A DNA stretch of 64,000 nucleotides from CAWUFC02 sp963921335 (GTDB lineage Bacteria; Pseudomonadota; Gammaproteobacteria; Pseudomonadales; Halieaceae), in NCBI GenBank assembly GCA_963921335.3, contig CAWUFC020000001.1, positions 1,550,001-1,614,000 on the forward strand. Direction: 5' to 3'. This document shows positions 34,225 to 43,513 of the stretch, piece after piece. Position 1 is the first letter of the stretch; each line of letters opens with the position of its first letter. A program made the translations under genes and the position numbers. The notes under the pieces were generated by a model. It saw only the letters and a program-made list of their open reading frames with translations. It was not told where the DNA came from and ran no database searches.

Positions 34225-34692
34225 ATGCGGCTGACCATCATCGCGGTGGGCGGCAAAATGCCGGCCTGGGTGAACCAGGGCTTCGACGAGTACAGCAAGC
34301 GCCTGCCCGCCGAGATTCGTCTCGAGTTAAAAGAAGTGCCCCTGGCCGCTCGCGGACGTGATAACCCGCAGACATACATGGCCAAAGAAGCACAGGCCAT
34401 GCGTAAGGCGATTCCCGACCGCGACCGTCTCATTGCTCTTGATGTCAAAGGCAAAAGCTGGAGCACCGAGCAGCTGGCGCAACAGCTTTCGGGCTGGCAG
34501 ATGGATGGCGACAACGTTAGCCTGTTGATCGGCGGGCCTGATGGCATCGCTGCCGACCTGCTCGACCAGGCCCACCAGCGCTGGTCGCTCTCCGCCCTGA
34601 CACTGCCGCACCCACTGGTCCGCGTGGTTTTGGCCGAGCAGCTCTACCGGGCTTGGACAATTACCGCCCAGCATCCTTATCATCGCAGCTGA
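34225..34692 (+). CDS. rlmH: 23S rRNA pseudouridine-1915 N3-methyltransferase
   Basis: A 155-residue SPOUT methyltransferase with the usual length. The SAM knot is visible in LLIGGPDGIAADL and the C-terminal ALTLPHPLVRVVLAEQLYRA. Its stop overlaps the ATG of mrdA by one base. Confidence 0.96.
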   Translation: MRLTIIAVGGKMPAWVNQGFDEYSKRLPAEIRLELKEVPLAARGRDNPQTYMAKEAQAMRKAIPDRDRLIALDVKGKSWSTEQLAQQLSGWQMDGDNVSLLIGGPDGIAADLLDQAHQRWSLSALTLPHPLVRVVLAEQLYRAWTITAQHPYHRS

Positions 34693-36542
34693 TGTCCAAG
34701 TACATAGCCCTCAAAGACCCCTACCTGGAATCGCGGATATTCAGTGCGCGTACTGTGTTAGTGATGCTGATGGTGTTAGCGCTATTGGGGGTATTGCTGC
34801 TGCGTTACTTCAACCTGCAGGTCAGTCAGTTTGAAACCTATCGCACTGAGTCTGATCGTAATCGTGTGCAGCTCCAGCCACTGCCCCCCAAGCGTGGGCT
34901 GATCTACGATCGCAACGGCGTATTGCTGGCAGAGAACCGCCCCAGCTATGTTCTCTCGCTAGTGCTGGAGCGAGTGCCTGAGCTGGGCAGCACACTCGAT
35001 AAGCTGGCCGAGCTTTTGCCCGTCAGCGCAAACGATATCGAGAAGTTTGAACAGCGGGCAAAACGCCGGCGACCCTACGACGCAGTGCCCCTGCGTTTTC
35101 GCCTGAGTGAAGAAGAGCGTGCACAGCTGGCGGTAAACCGGTTTCAGTTGCCCGGTGTGGTGGTTGATGCCCAACTGGTCCGCCATTACGAGCACGGATC
35201 CCTGTTTTCACATGCGCTTGGTTACGTCGGCCGTATATCCGAAGAAGAACAGGCCCTGATTGACGAAGTGAACTATCGGGGAACCAACCACATCGGCAAA
35301 ATCGGTCTGGAGAAACACTACGAAGATCTTCTGCACGGTCAGGTGGGTTACCAGAATGTGGAAACCAACGCGCTTGGCAGGGTGCTGCGGGTGTTGGAGC
35401 GCACGCCACCAGAGCCTGGAGCCAATCTGACCCTGTCTCTGGATATTCGTGTACAGCAGGCGGCCTATGAGGCACTGGACGGACGCCGTGGCGCGGTGGT
35501 AGCGATGGACCCCTACAGTGGCGGAGTCCTGGCCATGGTCAGTACCCCGGGTTTCGATACCAATCTGTTTGTAAACGGGGTCAGCTCTGCCGACTACAGT
35601 GCCTTGCGTGATTCTCGCGATCTGCCCCTGTTTAATCGGGCGATTCAGGGTCAGTACCCGCCCGGTTCCACGGTCAAACCCATTTTTGGGCTAGCGGGTC
35701 TTGAGGCGGGCACTGTCACTGCCGAGACCGCCATCAAAGACCCAGGCTGGTATGTGCTGCCCGGCGAGGAGCGTCGTTTTCGCGACTGGACCCTGCGGGT
35801 ACGCGGTACCGGTCACGGCGATGCAGTTAACCTGCACCAGGCTATCGAAGAATCCTGCGATACCTATTTTTATGACCTCGCCTATAGGATGGGCATTGAT
35901 GCCCTGCATGATTTTTCCGCACCTTTCGGATTGGGTGAAGTGACTGGCATTGATACCACTCACGAGCGTGCAGGCATCCTGCCATCCAGGTCCTGGAAGC
36001 GGCGCGCCCGCGGCCAGGTCTGGTTCCCCGGTGAAACCCTGAATGTGGGTATTGGTCAGGGGCATCTACTGGCCACACCCCTGCAACTGGCTCTGGCGAC
36101 CTCCATCCTCGCCACCCGAGGCCTGCACTACCAGCCGCGCCTGCTGTATAAGATTGATGATAAACCGGTCGATCCCGGTGCCCCGACGCTGGTCGAGGCG
36201 GATGATGCCAATTGGGCGACGGTGCATGATGCCATGCGCGCGGTGTTTCACGATGTGCGTGGCAGTGCTTTTGCCACGGGGCGCGGTTCCAGCATCATCA
36301 TGGCGGGCAAGAGCGGTACTGCCCAGGTTGTGGGCATTGCCCAGGATGAGGAATACAACGAGGAAGAAGTCTACGAGCGTCATCGAGATCACGGGCTGTT
36401 CATCGCGTTTGCGCCCTACGAAGACCCCGAGATAGCCGTGGCGGTCGCGGTAGAGAACGGCGGCGGTGGCAGTAAAGTGGCAGCCCCGATTGCGCGCCGT
36501 GTGATGGATGCCTATCTGGCAGACACGGCAGAGCGATCATGA
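34692..36542 (+). CDS. mrdA: Penicillin-binding protein 2
   Basis: A 616-residue transpeptidase building the side wall of rod cells. One N-terminal membrane helix (residues about 20-40), a pedestal domain, then the transpeptidase: STVK at 326-329, SCD in place of SxN near 392, and the AGKSGTAQVVG KSGT block. ATG 34692 overlaps the rlmH stop (TGATG). It is followed by rodA with a 4-base overlap, its usual partner. Confidence 0.97.
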   Translation: MSKYIALKDPYLESRIFSARTVLVMLMVLALLGVLLLRYFNLQVSQFETYRTESDRNRVQLQPLPPKRGLIYDRNGVLLAENRPSYVLSLVLERVPELGSTLDKLAELLPVSANDIEKFEQRAKRRRPYDAVPLRFRLSEEERAQLAVNRFQLPGVVVDAQLVRHYEHGSLFSHALGYVGRISEEEQALIDEVNYRGTNHIGKIGLEKHYEDLLHGQVGYQNVETNALGRVLRVLERTPPEPGANLTLSLDIRVQQAAYEALDGRRGAVVAMDPYSGGVLAMVSTPGFDTNLFVNGVSSADYSALRDSRDLPLFNRAIQGQYPPGSTVKPIFGLAGLEAGTVTAETAIKDPGWYVLPGEERRFRDWTLRVRGTGHGDAVNLHQAIEESCDTYFYDLAYRMGIDALHDFSAPFGLGEVTGIDTTHERAGILPSRSWKRRARGQVWFPGETLNVGIGQGHLLATPLQLALATSILATRGLHYQPRLLYKIDDKPVDPGAPTLVEADDANWATVHDAMRAVFHDVRGSAFATGRGSSIIMAGKSGTAQVVGIAQDEEYNEEEVYERHRDHGLFIAFAPYEDPEIAVAVAVENGGGGSKVAAPIARRVMDAYLADTAERS

Positions 36543-37678
36543 GCGATTATGTTCGCCAGATGCCTGAGGCCAGTGCCGATCTGGCACGCAACCCCAGTTT
36601 TTCTGAACGTTTCCACATCGACCTGCCTTTGCTGGGCTTGCTGCTGGTGCTGACAACCCTCGGCCTGGTGGTGCTTTACAGTGCCAGCGGGCAGAAGATG
36701 GGTGCGGTCATACGGCAGGGGCGTTACTTTATACTCGCCTATGTGGTCATGCTGGTGGCCGCACAGGTCAGCCTTCAGCGCTACCAGCGCTGGACTCCCT
36801 GGGCCTATCTGGCCGGTGTGGGCCTGTTGCTGGCGGTCATCTTCTTCGGCACCGGTGCCAAGGGTGCACAGCGCTGGCTGGCTCTGCCGGGTTTTCGGTT
36901 TCAGCCTTCAGAAATTATGAAACTGATGGTGCCGCTGGCCCTGGCCTGGTATCTGTCTTCGCGGGTGTTGCCACCCAAGTTCCAGTACGTGGTCATCAGC
37001 CTGGTTCTGATCGGTTTGCCATCTGCGCTGGTGATTCTGCAGCCCGATCTCGGTACGGCCCTGTTGCTGGCCTCCTCCGGATTATTTGTGTTGTTCATGT
37101 CGGGTATCGGCTGGCGTTACATTGTTGGTTCAATAGCGCTGGCGATCGCCTCAGCCTGGCCGGCCTGGGTATATATGCTGCACGACTACCAAAAGCAGCG
37201 CATCCTGACGCTGCTGAATCCGGAGCGGGACAAGCTCGGTGCGGGCTGGAACATTATTCAATCCAAGACCGCGATCGGTTCTGGCGGCTGGAGCGGCAAA
37301 GGCTGGCTCAACGGAACCCAGTCGCAGTTGGACTTCCTGCCCGAGAGCCATACTGACTTTATTATCGCCGTGTTGGCCGAAGAGTTCGGATTGCGCGGCG
37401 TGCTGGTGCTGTTGTCCCTGTACCTGTTGATCCTTTTGCGGGGATTCTGGATCAGCCTGAATGCCCAGGACAGTTTCTCGCGATTGCTGGCGAGTAGTCT
37501 GACTCTCACATTTTTCGTATACGTCTTTGTTAATATGGGTATGGTGTCGGGGCTGCTGCCCGTGGTGGGTGTTCCTCTGCCACTGGTCAGTGCCGGCGGC
37601 ACCTCAATCGTGACACTGATGGCAGGGTTCGGAATTCTGATGGCCATCAGTACTGAGAAACGTCTGGTGGGTCAGTAA
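36539..37678 (+). CDS. mrdB: Peptidoglycan glycosyltransferase RodA
   Basis: A 379-residue SEDS-family polymerase with about ten membrane helices that works with PBP2 in cell elongation. Family signatures are visible in WLALPGFRFQPSEIMKL, QPDLGTALLL, FLPESHTDFI and VVGVPLPLVSAGGTS. ATGA overlap with mrdA ensures coupled synthesis. Confidence 0.97.
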   Translation: MSDYVRQMPEASADLARNPSFSERFHIDLPLLGLLLVLTTLGLVVLYSASGQKMGAVIRQGRYFILAYVVMLVAAQVSLQRYQRWTPWAYLAGVGLLLAVIFFGTGAKGAQRWLALPGFRFQPSEIMKLMVPLALAWYLSSRVLPPKFQYVVISLVLIGLPSALVILQPDLGTALLLASSGLFVLFMSGIGWRYIVGSIALAIASAWPAWVYMLHDYQKQRILTLLNPERDKLGAGWNIIQSKTAIGSGGWSGKGWLNGTQSQLDFLPESHTDFIIAVLAEEFGLRGVLVLLSLYLLILLRGFWISLNAQDSFSRLLASSLTLTFFVYVFVNMGMVSGLLPVVGVPLPLVSAGGTSIVTLMAGFGILMAISTEKRLVGQ

Positions 37679-37715
37679 TCAACCCGTCATTACAGCGGTA
37701 AAGGAGTGTTTCAGC

Positions 37716-38714
37716 ATGGAAAAATCTACTTCGTCCTCTTTGGTGTGGGCACTTTGTCTGCTGTTGTGCGCACCAGTGTCCATGCTGGCCCAGGCCGCAG
37801 GGTATAGCGATCACCCCGCGGCGCAGACCCTGATTGACGAACTGGTTGCAGAGGAGGGTTTCGAGCGCAGCGAGCTGGAGGCTTTGTTTGCTCAGGCTGA
37901 GCGCAAGGAATCGATTCTCAAGGCCATCTCCAGACCGGCGGAGAAGACCAAGGCCTGGCACGAGTACCGGGACATTTTTGTCACCGAGACTCGCACCGAG
38001 CAGGGGGTGGAATTTTACGAAGCCTACGCGGCCACACTGCAGCGTGCCGAACGTGAATACGGCGTACCCGCTGAGATTATTGTTGCCATCATTGGAGTAG
38101 AGACGCGTTACGGCCGCAACAAGGGCAGCTTTAGAGTGATTGATGCTTTGTCCACGCTTGGTTTTGACTACCCCAAGCGTTCCAAGTTTTTCAGCAAGGA
38201 ACTGAAACACTTCCTGATTCTGGCTCGCGAGCAGGGACTGGAGCCGACCGACCTTCTGGGTTCCTATGCCGGGGCGATGGGTTATGGTCAGTTTATCCCC
38301 AGCTCCTATCGTGCCTATGCCGTGGACTTTGACGGCGATGGTCTGGTCGATATCTGGAACAACCCCGTGGATGCCATAGGTAGTGTCGCCAATTATTTCA
38401 GTCGACATGGCTGGCGCACTGGCGGGCAGGTCGTCAGCGCTGCCGTTGTCGCTGAGGATTATCAACGCGATCTTGCCAATGCAGGGCTCAAGCCCAAGCT
38501 GACACTGGCGGACTTTGAGGCAGGTAAGGTCTCCGCGGCGGATGAACTGCCCGCAGACGCCAAGGCCACCCTGTGGGAATTTGAGGGCGAGGACGGATTG
38601 GAGCATTGGCTGGGTCTGCACAATTTTTACGTGATCACCCGTTACAACCACAGCTCCATGTACGCCATGAGCGTTTACCAGCTCAGTCTGGAAATCGACC
38701 AGCGCCTGCCCTGA
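37716..38714 (+). CDS. mltB: Membrane-associated lytic transglycosylase MltB
   Basis: A 332-residue family-3 lytic transglycosylase cleaving peptidoglycan. Signal peptide at residues 1-27, without an obvious lipobox, then AIIGVETRYG with catalytic Glu129, GAMGYGQFIPSSYR and the EF-hand-like VDFDGDGLVDIWN that binds calcium in E. coli Slt35. ATG 37716 has a GGAG site. Its stop overlaps the rlpA ATG by one base. Confidence 0.95.
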   Translation: MEKSTSSSLVWALCLLLCAPVSMLAQAAGYSDHPAAQTLIDELVAEEGFERSELEALFAQAERKESILKAISRPAEKTKAWHEYRDIFVTETRTEQGVEFYEAYAATLQRAEREYGVPAEIIVAIIGVETRYGRNKGSFRVIDALSTLGFDYPKRSKFFSKELKHFLILAREQGLEPTDLLGSYAGAMGYGQFIPSSYRAYAVDFDGDGLVDIWNNPVDAIGSVANYFSRHGWRTGGQVVSAAVVAEDYQRDLANAGLKPKLTLADFEAGKVSAADELPADAKATLWEFEGEDGLEHWLGLHNFYVITRYNHSSMYAMSVYQLSLEIDQRLP

Positions 38715-39517
38715 TGAAGCACCTGAAGCGCTGCAGCCTGGGCTTGTCGGCCCTGCTGCTGGCAGCCTGCAGTGAGTTGCCGGTTACACCTGAAATCTCC
38801 GACGGTCGACCCCTGGGTGAGCTTCAGGCCGATCAGGTGGTTGATGCGGTACCCAAAGCGGAGACAATCCTGCTGGCTGGTAATACCAGTCCCTACACCG
38901 TGAATGGCGTAGAGTACGAGGTGCTGGACAGCTCAGCAGGCTATCGGGAGGAGGGCATTGCTTCCTGGTATGGCACCAAGTTTCATGGCCGTAAAACCGC
39001 GACGGGTGAAATCTTCGATGTTTACGCGGCCAGTGCGGCACACCGTTCGCTGCCTCTGCCTGCCTATGCGCGGGTGACTAATCTGGAAAACCAGCGTTCC
39101 GTGGTCGTCAAGGTCAATGATCGCGGCCCGTTTCATCCCGATCGGATCATCGACATGTCCTATGGTGCAGCCGTGAAGCTGGGTTTTGCTGAGCAGGGCA
39201 CTGCCCGGGTGGAGGTGATAGCGTTAGCTGTGGAAGGCACTGAAGATCTGCGCGCTGATGCAGCCCTTGCCGATTGGCATCAGGACTATAAGTATTTGCA
39301 GTTGGGTTCTTTCAGTCAGCGCCAGTCTGCTGAACGCCTGCGCGACCAGCTGGCGGCGAGCCAGGCGGTGGCGGTGGTGTTGCGAGATGTCGAGATCAAT
39401 GGTCGAAATTACTATCGGGTACAGCTCGGGCCTGTCGACGATCGCAAGGCCCTGTTAGCCCTGCGTGAGAGCTATCTTGAGCAGGGTTTCAGCGGCGCCA
39501 AACTGGTGGCGGAATAG
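38714..39517 (+). CDS. rlpA: Septal ring lytic transglycosylase RlpA
   Basis: A 267-residue outer-membrane lipoprotein. Signal peptide with lipobox LLAAC (Cys about 19), a double-psi beta-barrel domain (GIASWYGTKFHGRKTATGE, VVKVNDRGPF) that cleaves glycan strands stripped of stem peptides, and a C-terminal SPOR domain (YLQLGSFSQRQSAERLRDQL) that targets the septum. ATG 38714 overlaps the mltB stop. Confidence 0.95.
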   Translation: MKHLKRCSLGLSALLLAACSELPVTPEISDGRPLGELQADQVVDAVPKAETILLAGNTSPYTVNGVEYEVLDSSAGYREEGIASWYGTKFHGRKTATGEIFDVYAASAAHRSLPLPAYARVTNLENQRSVVVKVNDRGPFHPDRIIDMSYGAAVKLGFAEQGTARVEVIALAVEGTEDLRADAALADWHQDYKYLQLGSFSQRQSAERLRDQLAASQAVAVVLRDVEINGRNYYRVQLGPVDDRKALLALRESYLEQGFSGAKLVAE

Positions 39518-39565
39518 GTGATGCGTTAACATGCTCGCTGGTCCCTGCTTGTCAAAAGAGTCCGC

Positions 39566-40744
39566 ATGAATCGTACGCCTGTCCTTCTGTTTTCAGCCCT
39601 GCTGACCCTCCTTTCTGCATACGCAGGGCTGGCAAAAGCCGCCTCTATATTGCCGCCGCCCCCCAAGGTCGCCGCAGCAGGCTATCTGCTGGTGGATGCC
39701 GACAGTGGCCGCATCATTGTTGAATACAATGCCGACCAGGCGCTGGCTCCAGCCAGCCTGACCAAGCTAATGACCAGCTATGTGTTGGCCCATGAGCTGG
39801 CTGAAGGTCGGGTCAGCAACGAAGACCAGGTTTTGATCAGTCGGAATGCCTGGGCTCAGAACCCGGTGTTCGCGGGTTCCTCGCTGATGTGGGTAGAAGC
39901 GGGCAAGCGCGTTCGCCTGGGAGACCTGCATCTGGGCCTCGTGGTTTCCTCGGGCAATGATGCCGCCGTGGCTATTGCCGAACACCTGGCCGGCAGCGAA
40001 GGGGCATTTGCCGACATGATGAATGGTCACGCCCGGGCCCTGGGTATGAGCGGCAGCCATTTTGTGAACTCTCACGGCCTCTCCGCCACGGATCACTACA
40101 CCACTGCGCGGGATTTGGCGCTGTTGTCCAATGCCTATATAAACCGGTTTCCAGACCAGTACGCACTGCACAGTGTGCGTGAGTACACCTACAACAACAT
40201 TCGTCAGTACAACCGCAACACACTGCTGGCGGAAGACCCCTCCGTGGATGGCCTGAAAACCGGCTATACCGCCGATGCTGGCTATTGCCTGGTGGCATCC
40301 GCCAAGCGTGAACAGATGCGCCTGATTTCAGTGGTGCTGGGTACTGACAGCCAGCGCTCCCGCTTCAGCGAAACCCGCAAACTGCTCAACTATGGCTTTC
40401 GATTCTACGAGACTCACCAGCTCTACCAGGCTGGTCAGCAGTTAAGTGAGGCGAAAGTCTGGAAAGGTCAGCAGCAGCAACTGGCGTTGGCGGTCAATGA
40501 GCAGATTTACCTGACTATACCCCGCGGCCGTCACGACGATCTGGCAGCCGTGATGGAAGTACAGGACAGCATCGTGGCACCTGTAGAGGCGGGTCAAAGT
40601 TACGGCGAGTTGACGGTCAGCCTGGACGGTGAGGTGCTGGTGAGAACAGCTTTGGTTGCAGCTGTGTCGATTGAGCAGTCTGGCTTCTTCGCCAGGCTCT
40701 GGGATTCCATTCTGATGTTTTTGCAGGGTTTGTTCGGTGGTTGA
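39566..40744 (+). CDS. dacA: D-alanyl-D-alanine carboxypeptidase (PBP5/6 type)
   Basis: A 392-residue periplasmic carboxypeptidase trimming pentapeptide stems. Signal peptide (cleavage near LAKA), active-site SLTK at 64-67, SGN at 129-131, KTG at 231-233. The C-terminus has the PBP5 beta-rich domain and a terminal amphipathic/hydrophobic anchor (FFARLWDSILMFLQGLF). Overlaps ybeD by 8 bases. Confidence 0.96.
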   Translation: MNRTPVLLFSALLTLLSAYAGLAKAASILPPPPKVAAAGYLLVDADSGRIIVEYNADQALAPASLTKLMTSYVLAHELAEGRVSNEDQVLISRNAWAQNPVFAGSSLMWVEAGKRVRLGDLHLGLVVSSGNDAAVAIAEHLAGSEGAFADMMNGHARALGMSGSHFVNSHGLSATDHYTTARDLALLSNAYINRFPDQYALHSVREYTYNNIRQYNRNTLLAEDPSVDGLKTGYTADAGYCLVASAKREQMRLISVVLGTDSQRSRFSETRKLLNYGFRFYETHQLYQAGQQLSEAKVWKGQQQQLALAVNEQIYLTIPRGRHDDLAAVMEVQDSIVAPVEAGQSYGELTVSLDGEVLVRTALVAAVSIEQSGFFARLWDSILMFLQGLFGG

Positions 40745-41015
40745 TATCAATGACCCCGATGCGCCCAAGATCGAGTTTCCCTGTGAGTACCCGATCAAGG
40801 TGCTGGGCCGTTCCAGTGACGAATTTCATCAGGTGGTGCTGGAAGTAACCGAGCGACACGCACCCGGCTTTGAGCGAGATCGTATAGAGGTTCGAGACAG
40901 CCGCAAGGGCAACTTTGTCTCCGTAACGATCTATATCACCGCAACCGGCAAGCCGCAGTTAGAAGCGCTGCATCAGGACTTGATGGCCACCGGGCTGGTG
41001 CAGATGGTGATCTGA
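40737..41015 (+). CDS. ybeD: YbeD/DUF493 protein
   Basis: A 92-residue ferredoxin-like fold protein, conserved between dacA and lipB in gammaproteobacteria and probably regulatory. The family core is visible in FPCEYPIKVLGRS and GNFVSVTIYITATGKPQLE. GTG 40737 starts inside dacA. The stop overlaps lipB (TGATG). Confidence 0.92.
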   Translation: MVDINDPDAPKIEFPCEYPIKVLGRSSDEFHQVVLEVTERHAPGFERDRIEVRDSRKGNFVSVTIYITATGKPQLEALHQDLMATGLVQMVI

Positions 41016-41623
41016 TGCACATCCGCCGCCTCGGCCTGGTGCCCTACGAGGAAACCTTCGCGCAGATGAAGGCGTTTACCGACAGCCGTAGCGCCGATAC
41101 TGAAGATGAGCTCTGGCTGCTGCAGCATCCGCCGGTGTTTACCCAGGGCCAGTCCGGCAAGGCTGAGCATGTGCTGGCCCCCGGCGATATACCGGTAGTG
41201 CAGGTGGACAGGGGTGGCCAGGTTACCTATCACGGTCCCGGCCAGTGGGTGGTTTATCTCCTGGTTGATATCCGCCGGCGTCATTTTGGGGTGCGCGATC
41301 TGGTAGACCTGATCGAGCAGAGTATTGTTCGGCTGCTGACACCCATGGGCATTAGTTCAGAGCCGCGCCCGGATGCACCGGGTGTGTATGTATCTGGTAA
41401 TAAAATAGCTTCCCTCGGGCTGCGGGTTCGAAGAGGATGCTCCTACCATGGCCTGGCTCTGAACGTGGATATGGACCTGGAACCCTTTTCCCGCATCAAT
41501 CCCTGTGGCTACGAGGGTCTGCAGGTGACTTCGATCCGCCAGTGTCTGCCTGATGACATAGAGCTGGATATGGATGAAGTTGGAGAGGCGCTGCTTGAGG
41601 AGCTGCAGCTGGGGCTGCAGTAG
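41015..41623 (+). CDS. lipB: Octanoyl-[acyl carrier protein]:protein octanoyltransferase
   Basis: A 202-residue enzyme that puts octanoate on lipoyl domains. The signature DRGGQVTYHGPGQ (residues about 66-78), the catalytic Lys in GNKIASLGLRV and catalytic Cys in INPCGYEGLQVT are all present. In many relatives lipA follows directly, but here the next gene is an opposing two-component system, so lipA is elsewhere or replaced. Confidence 0.96.
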   Translation: MHIRRLGLVPYEETFAQMKAFTDSRSADTEDELWLLQHPPVFTQGQSGKAEHVLAPGDIPVVQVDRGGQVTYHGPGQWVVYLLVDIRRRHFGVRDLVDLIEQSIVRLLTPMGISSEPRPDAPGVYVSGNKIASLGLRVRRGCSYHGLALNVDMDLEPFSRINPCGYEGLQVTSIRQCLPDDIELDMDEVGEALLEELQLGLQ

Positions 41624-42154
41624 TCAGTTCTTTACCGGCCGTTTCTGTAATTTGCGCTGCAGTGTGCGGCGGTGCATGCCCAATGCCTTGGCGGTGGCTG
41701 AGACGTTCCCCTCGTTTTGGTGAAGCACTTTCTGGATATGTTCCCATTCCAGTCGTTCCACCGATAGGGGTGCCTCTGTCACCGCGGCAGTACCGCCCTC
41801 GCCGCGCAGGGCGGCGAGAATTTCAGCACTGTTGGCGGGCTTGACCAGGTAGTCCCTGGCGCCGACCTTCATCGCTTCTACCGCGGTGGCAACGCTGGCG
41901 TAGGCGGTGAGTATGACGATAGTGGCGGCGGGCACGACCTCCAGCAAGCGAGGTAGGGTGACAAGCCCGGAGGGCCCCGGCAGATTCAGGTCGAGCAGAA
42001 TGTCCTCCGGCTGGTGTTTGGCGGCGACGTCGAGAGCCTGCTCTGCATCGTGTGCGATAGCCACATCGAAACCCTGGCGACTCAGGCTGCGGGCCATAAC
42101 CTCGGTGAAGGTGACGTCGTCGTCCACCAGTAAAATACGCCGGCCAGTCGTCAT
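41624..42154 (-). CDS. regA: RegA/PrrA/ActR-type redox response regulator
   Basis: A 176-residue response regulator: receiver domain with the acidic pocket DDD, phospho-acceptor Asp in DILLDLNLPG near 56 and Lys in YLVKPANS, then a Fis-type helix-turn-helix, NVSATAKALGMHRRTLQRKL, which is the hallmark of the RegA family. It controls respiratory or energy genes in response to the redox state sensed by RegB. Overlaps the regB stop by four bases (ATGA). Confidence 0.95.
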   Translation of the reverse strand: MTTGRRILLVDDDVTFTEVMARSLSRQGFDVAIAHDAEQALDVAAKHQPEDILLDLNLPGPSGLVTLPRLLEVVPAATIVILTAYASVATAVEAMKVGARDYLVKPANSAEILAALRGEGGTAAVTEAPLSVERLEWEHIQKVLHQNEGNVSATAKALGMHRRTLQRKLQKRPVKN

Positions 42155-43404
42155 TTGCGTTTAATCGGGATATACAGTCGCGCGATAGTGCCGCCGCTGG
42201 GTCGATTCTGCAGCTCGATGCGGCCGCGATAGCGATTAATGGTGGCGTGGCTCAGCAGCAGGCCCAGGCCCATGCCGCGACCACCCTCGCGAATAATCGG
42301 TTTTCCGATTTGCTGCATCAGCTTCGCGGAAATGCCGGGGCCCTGGTCCGCAATGGAAATCATCAATTCACTGTCACTCCAGTCCAGCTCTACCTGAATG
42401 TCCTTGGGCCAGGCATTAGCGGCGTTATTGAGCAGGTTTTCTATGGCCTGCCCCAGAGTCAGTTCGACGTCAATCATGGGTGACTGGCCACGACCGGCAA
42501 TCATAAAGGTAGCGGTGGCGTCAGGCCGTATCAGTTGCCACTGATCAAACACCACCGCCATGTAGTCAGCCGAATCCACTCGTCGCGTCTCACCCACGTC
42601 GCTGAGTTGGGCAGTTTTGGAGAGTTTCTCAAGAATCGTCCGGCAACGCCCGAGCTGCTCTTGTAGCAACTGCAGATCGCGGTTGTCGGGTTGTTTTTCC
42701 TGCAATTCCTCCAGCAGCACGGTCATGGTGGTTAGCGGCGTGCCCAGTTCATGCGCAGTGCCCGCAGCCAGCCCGGCCACCGCAAGCACCTGTTCGTTGC
42801 GCAGCTGGTCCTCCCGTTCCTCCACCTGGTCCTGTTCCTGCCGGCGCAAAGAGGCAGCCATTCCAACCACGAACCAGGTGATCAGCGCGATGGAAATCAC
42901 GAAGTTCACCCACATGCCTGCCACATGGATATTGGGGGTGTGGCCGTGATGAGGCGGCGTGAATAGTGGCAGCGGGAGGTAGTAAAACAACAGCGCACTG
43001 TAGGCGGCCAGCGACAGCAGGGCCAGGATCCATGTGAAATGCCGCCCCAGGACCGCAGCCGAAATCACCACCGGGATCAGGTAATAGCTGACAAAGGGAT
43101 TATTGGCACCACCAGAGAAGTACAAAAACACCGACAGGCCACAAACGTCCACGATCAGTTGGGCGAAATACTCGGCATCGGTAATTGGCCATCCCATGCG
43201 CAGGCGGATAAAACTGAGTAGGGTAAGGCCAGCCAGCACTGCGACGGTATATTGCAGCCCAGTCAGTGCACCGGCGCTGATGTCTTTGTCACCCAGATAC
43301 CAAAGCAACAGCAACTGACCCACGATCACCAGGCTTCGGATGATCAGCAGGCTGCGCAGGTTGCTCAGCGAGGCGCTGTAGCGGATCGTTGGCTCCTTAC
43401 TCAC
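42151..43404 (-). CDS. regB: RegB/PrrB-type redox sensor kinase
   Basis: A 417-residue membrane histidine kinase with six predicted helices in residues 17-187. The ubiquinone-binding heptad GGANNPF is at 98-104, the phospho-acceptor H-box is GLAAGTAHELGTPL (His218), and Cys254 lies in LGRCRTILEKL, the position where RegB has its redox-active cysteine. N, G1 and G2 boxes follow (ENLLNNAANAW, DQGPGIS, GGRGMGLGL). GTG 43404 fits the predicted first helix. Its ribosome site is weak, so a longer start at ATG 43515 (which would overlap prfC) cannot be excluded. Its partner regA is immediately downstream. Confidence 0.92.
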   Translation of the reverse strand: MSKEPTIRYSASLSNLRSLLIIRSLVIVGQLLLLWYLGDKDISAGALTGLQYTVAVLAGLTLLSFIRLRMGWPITDAEYFAQLIVDVCGLSVFLYFSGGANNPFVSYYLIPVVISAAVLGRHFTWILALLSLAAYSALLFYYLPLPLFTPPHHGHTPNIHVAGMWVNFVISIALITWFVVGMAASLRRQEQDQVEEREDQLRNEQVLAVAGLAAGTAHELGTPLTTMTVLLEELQEKQPDNRDLQLLQEQLGRCRTILEKLSKTAQLSDVGETRRVDSADYMAVVFDQWQLIRPDATATFMIAGRGQSPMIDVELTLGQAIENLLNNAANAWPKDIQVELDWSDSELMISIADQGPGISAKLMQQIGKPIIREGGRGMGLGLLLSHATINRYRGRIELQNRPSGGTIARLYIPIKRK

Positions 43405-43438
43405 ACCTTTTATTATAGGTGCTGATCCGGTGCAGGTC

Positions 43439-43469
43439 TTGTGCCTGAGGCCCCGGCTTGGCGTATAAT
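43439..43469 (+). promoter_or_regulatory. Predicted prfC promoter
   Basis: A perfect TATAAT (43464-43469) is preceded 19 bases upstream by TTGTGC. The long spacer makes the -35 uncertain, but the -10 lies 45 bases before the prfC ATG in the divergent gap. Confidence 0.45.
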
Positions 43470-43513
43470 CCGCGCACTTTTCACCGGCACCCAGTGCCCA
43501 TTCCAGAGAATCC

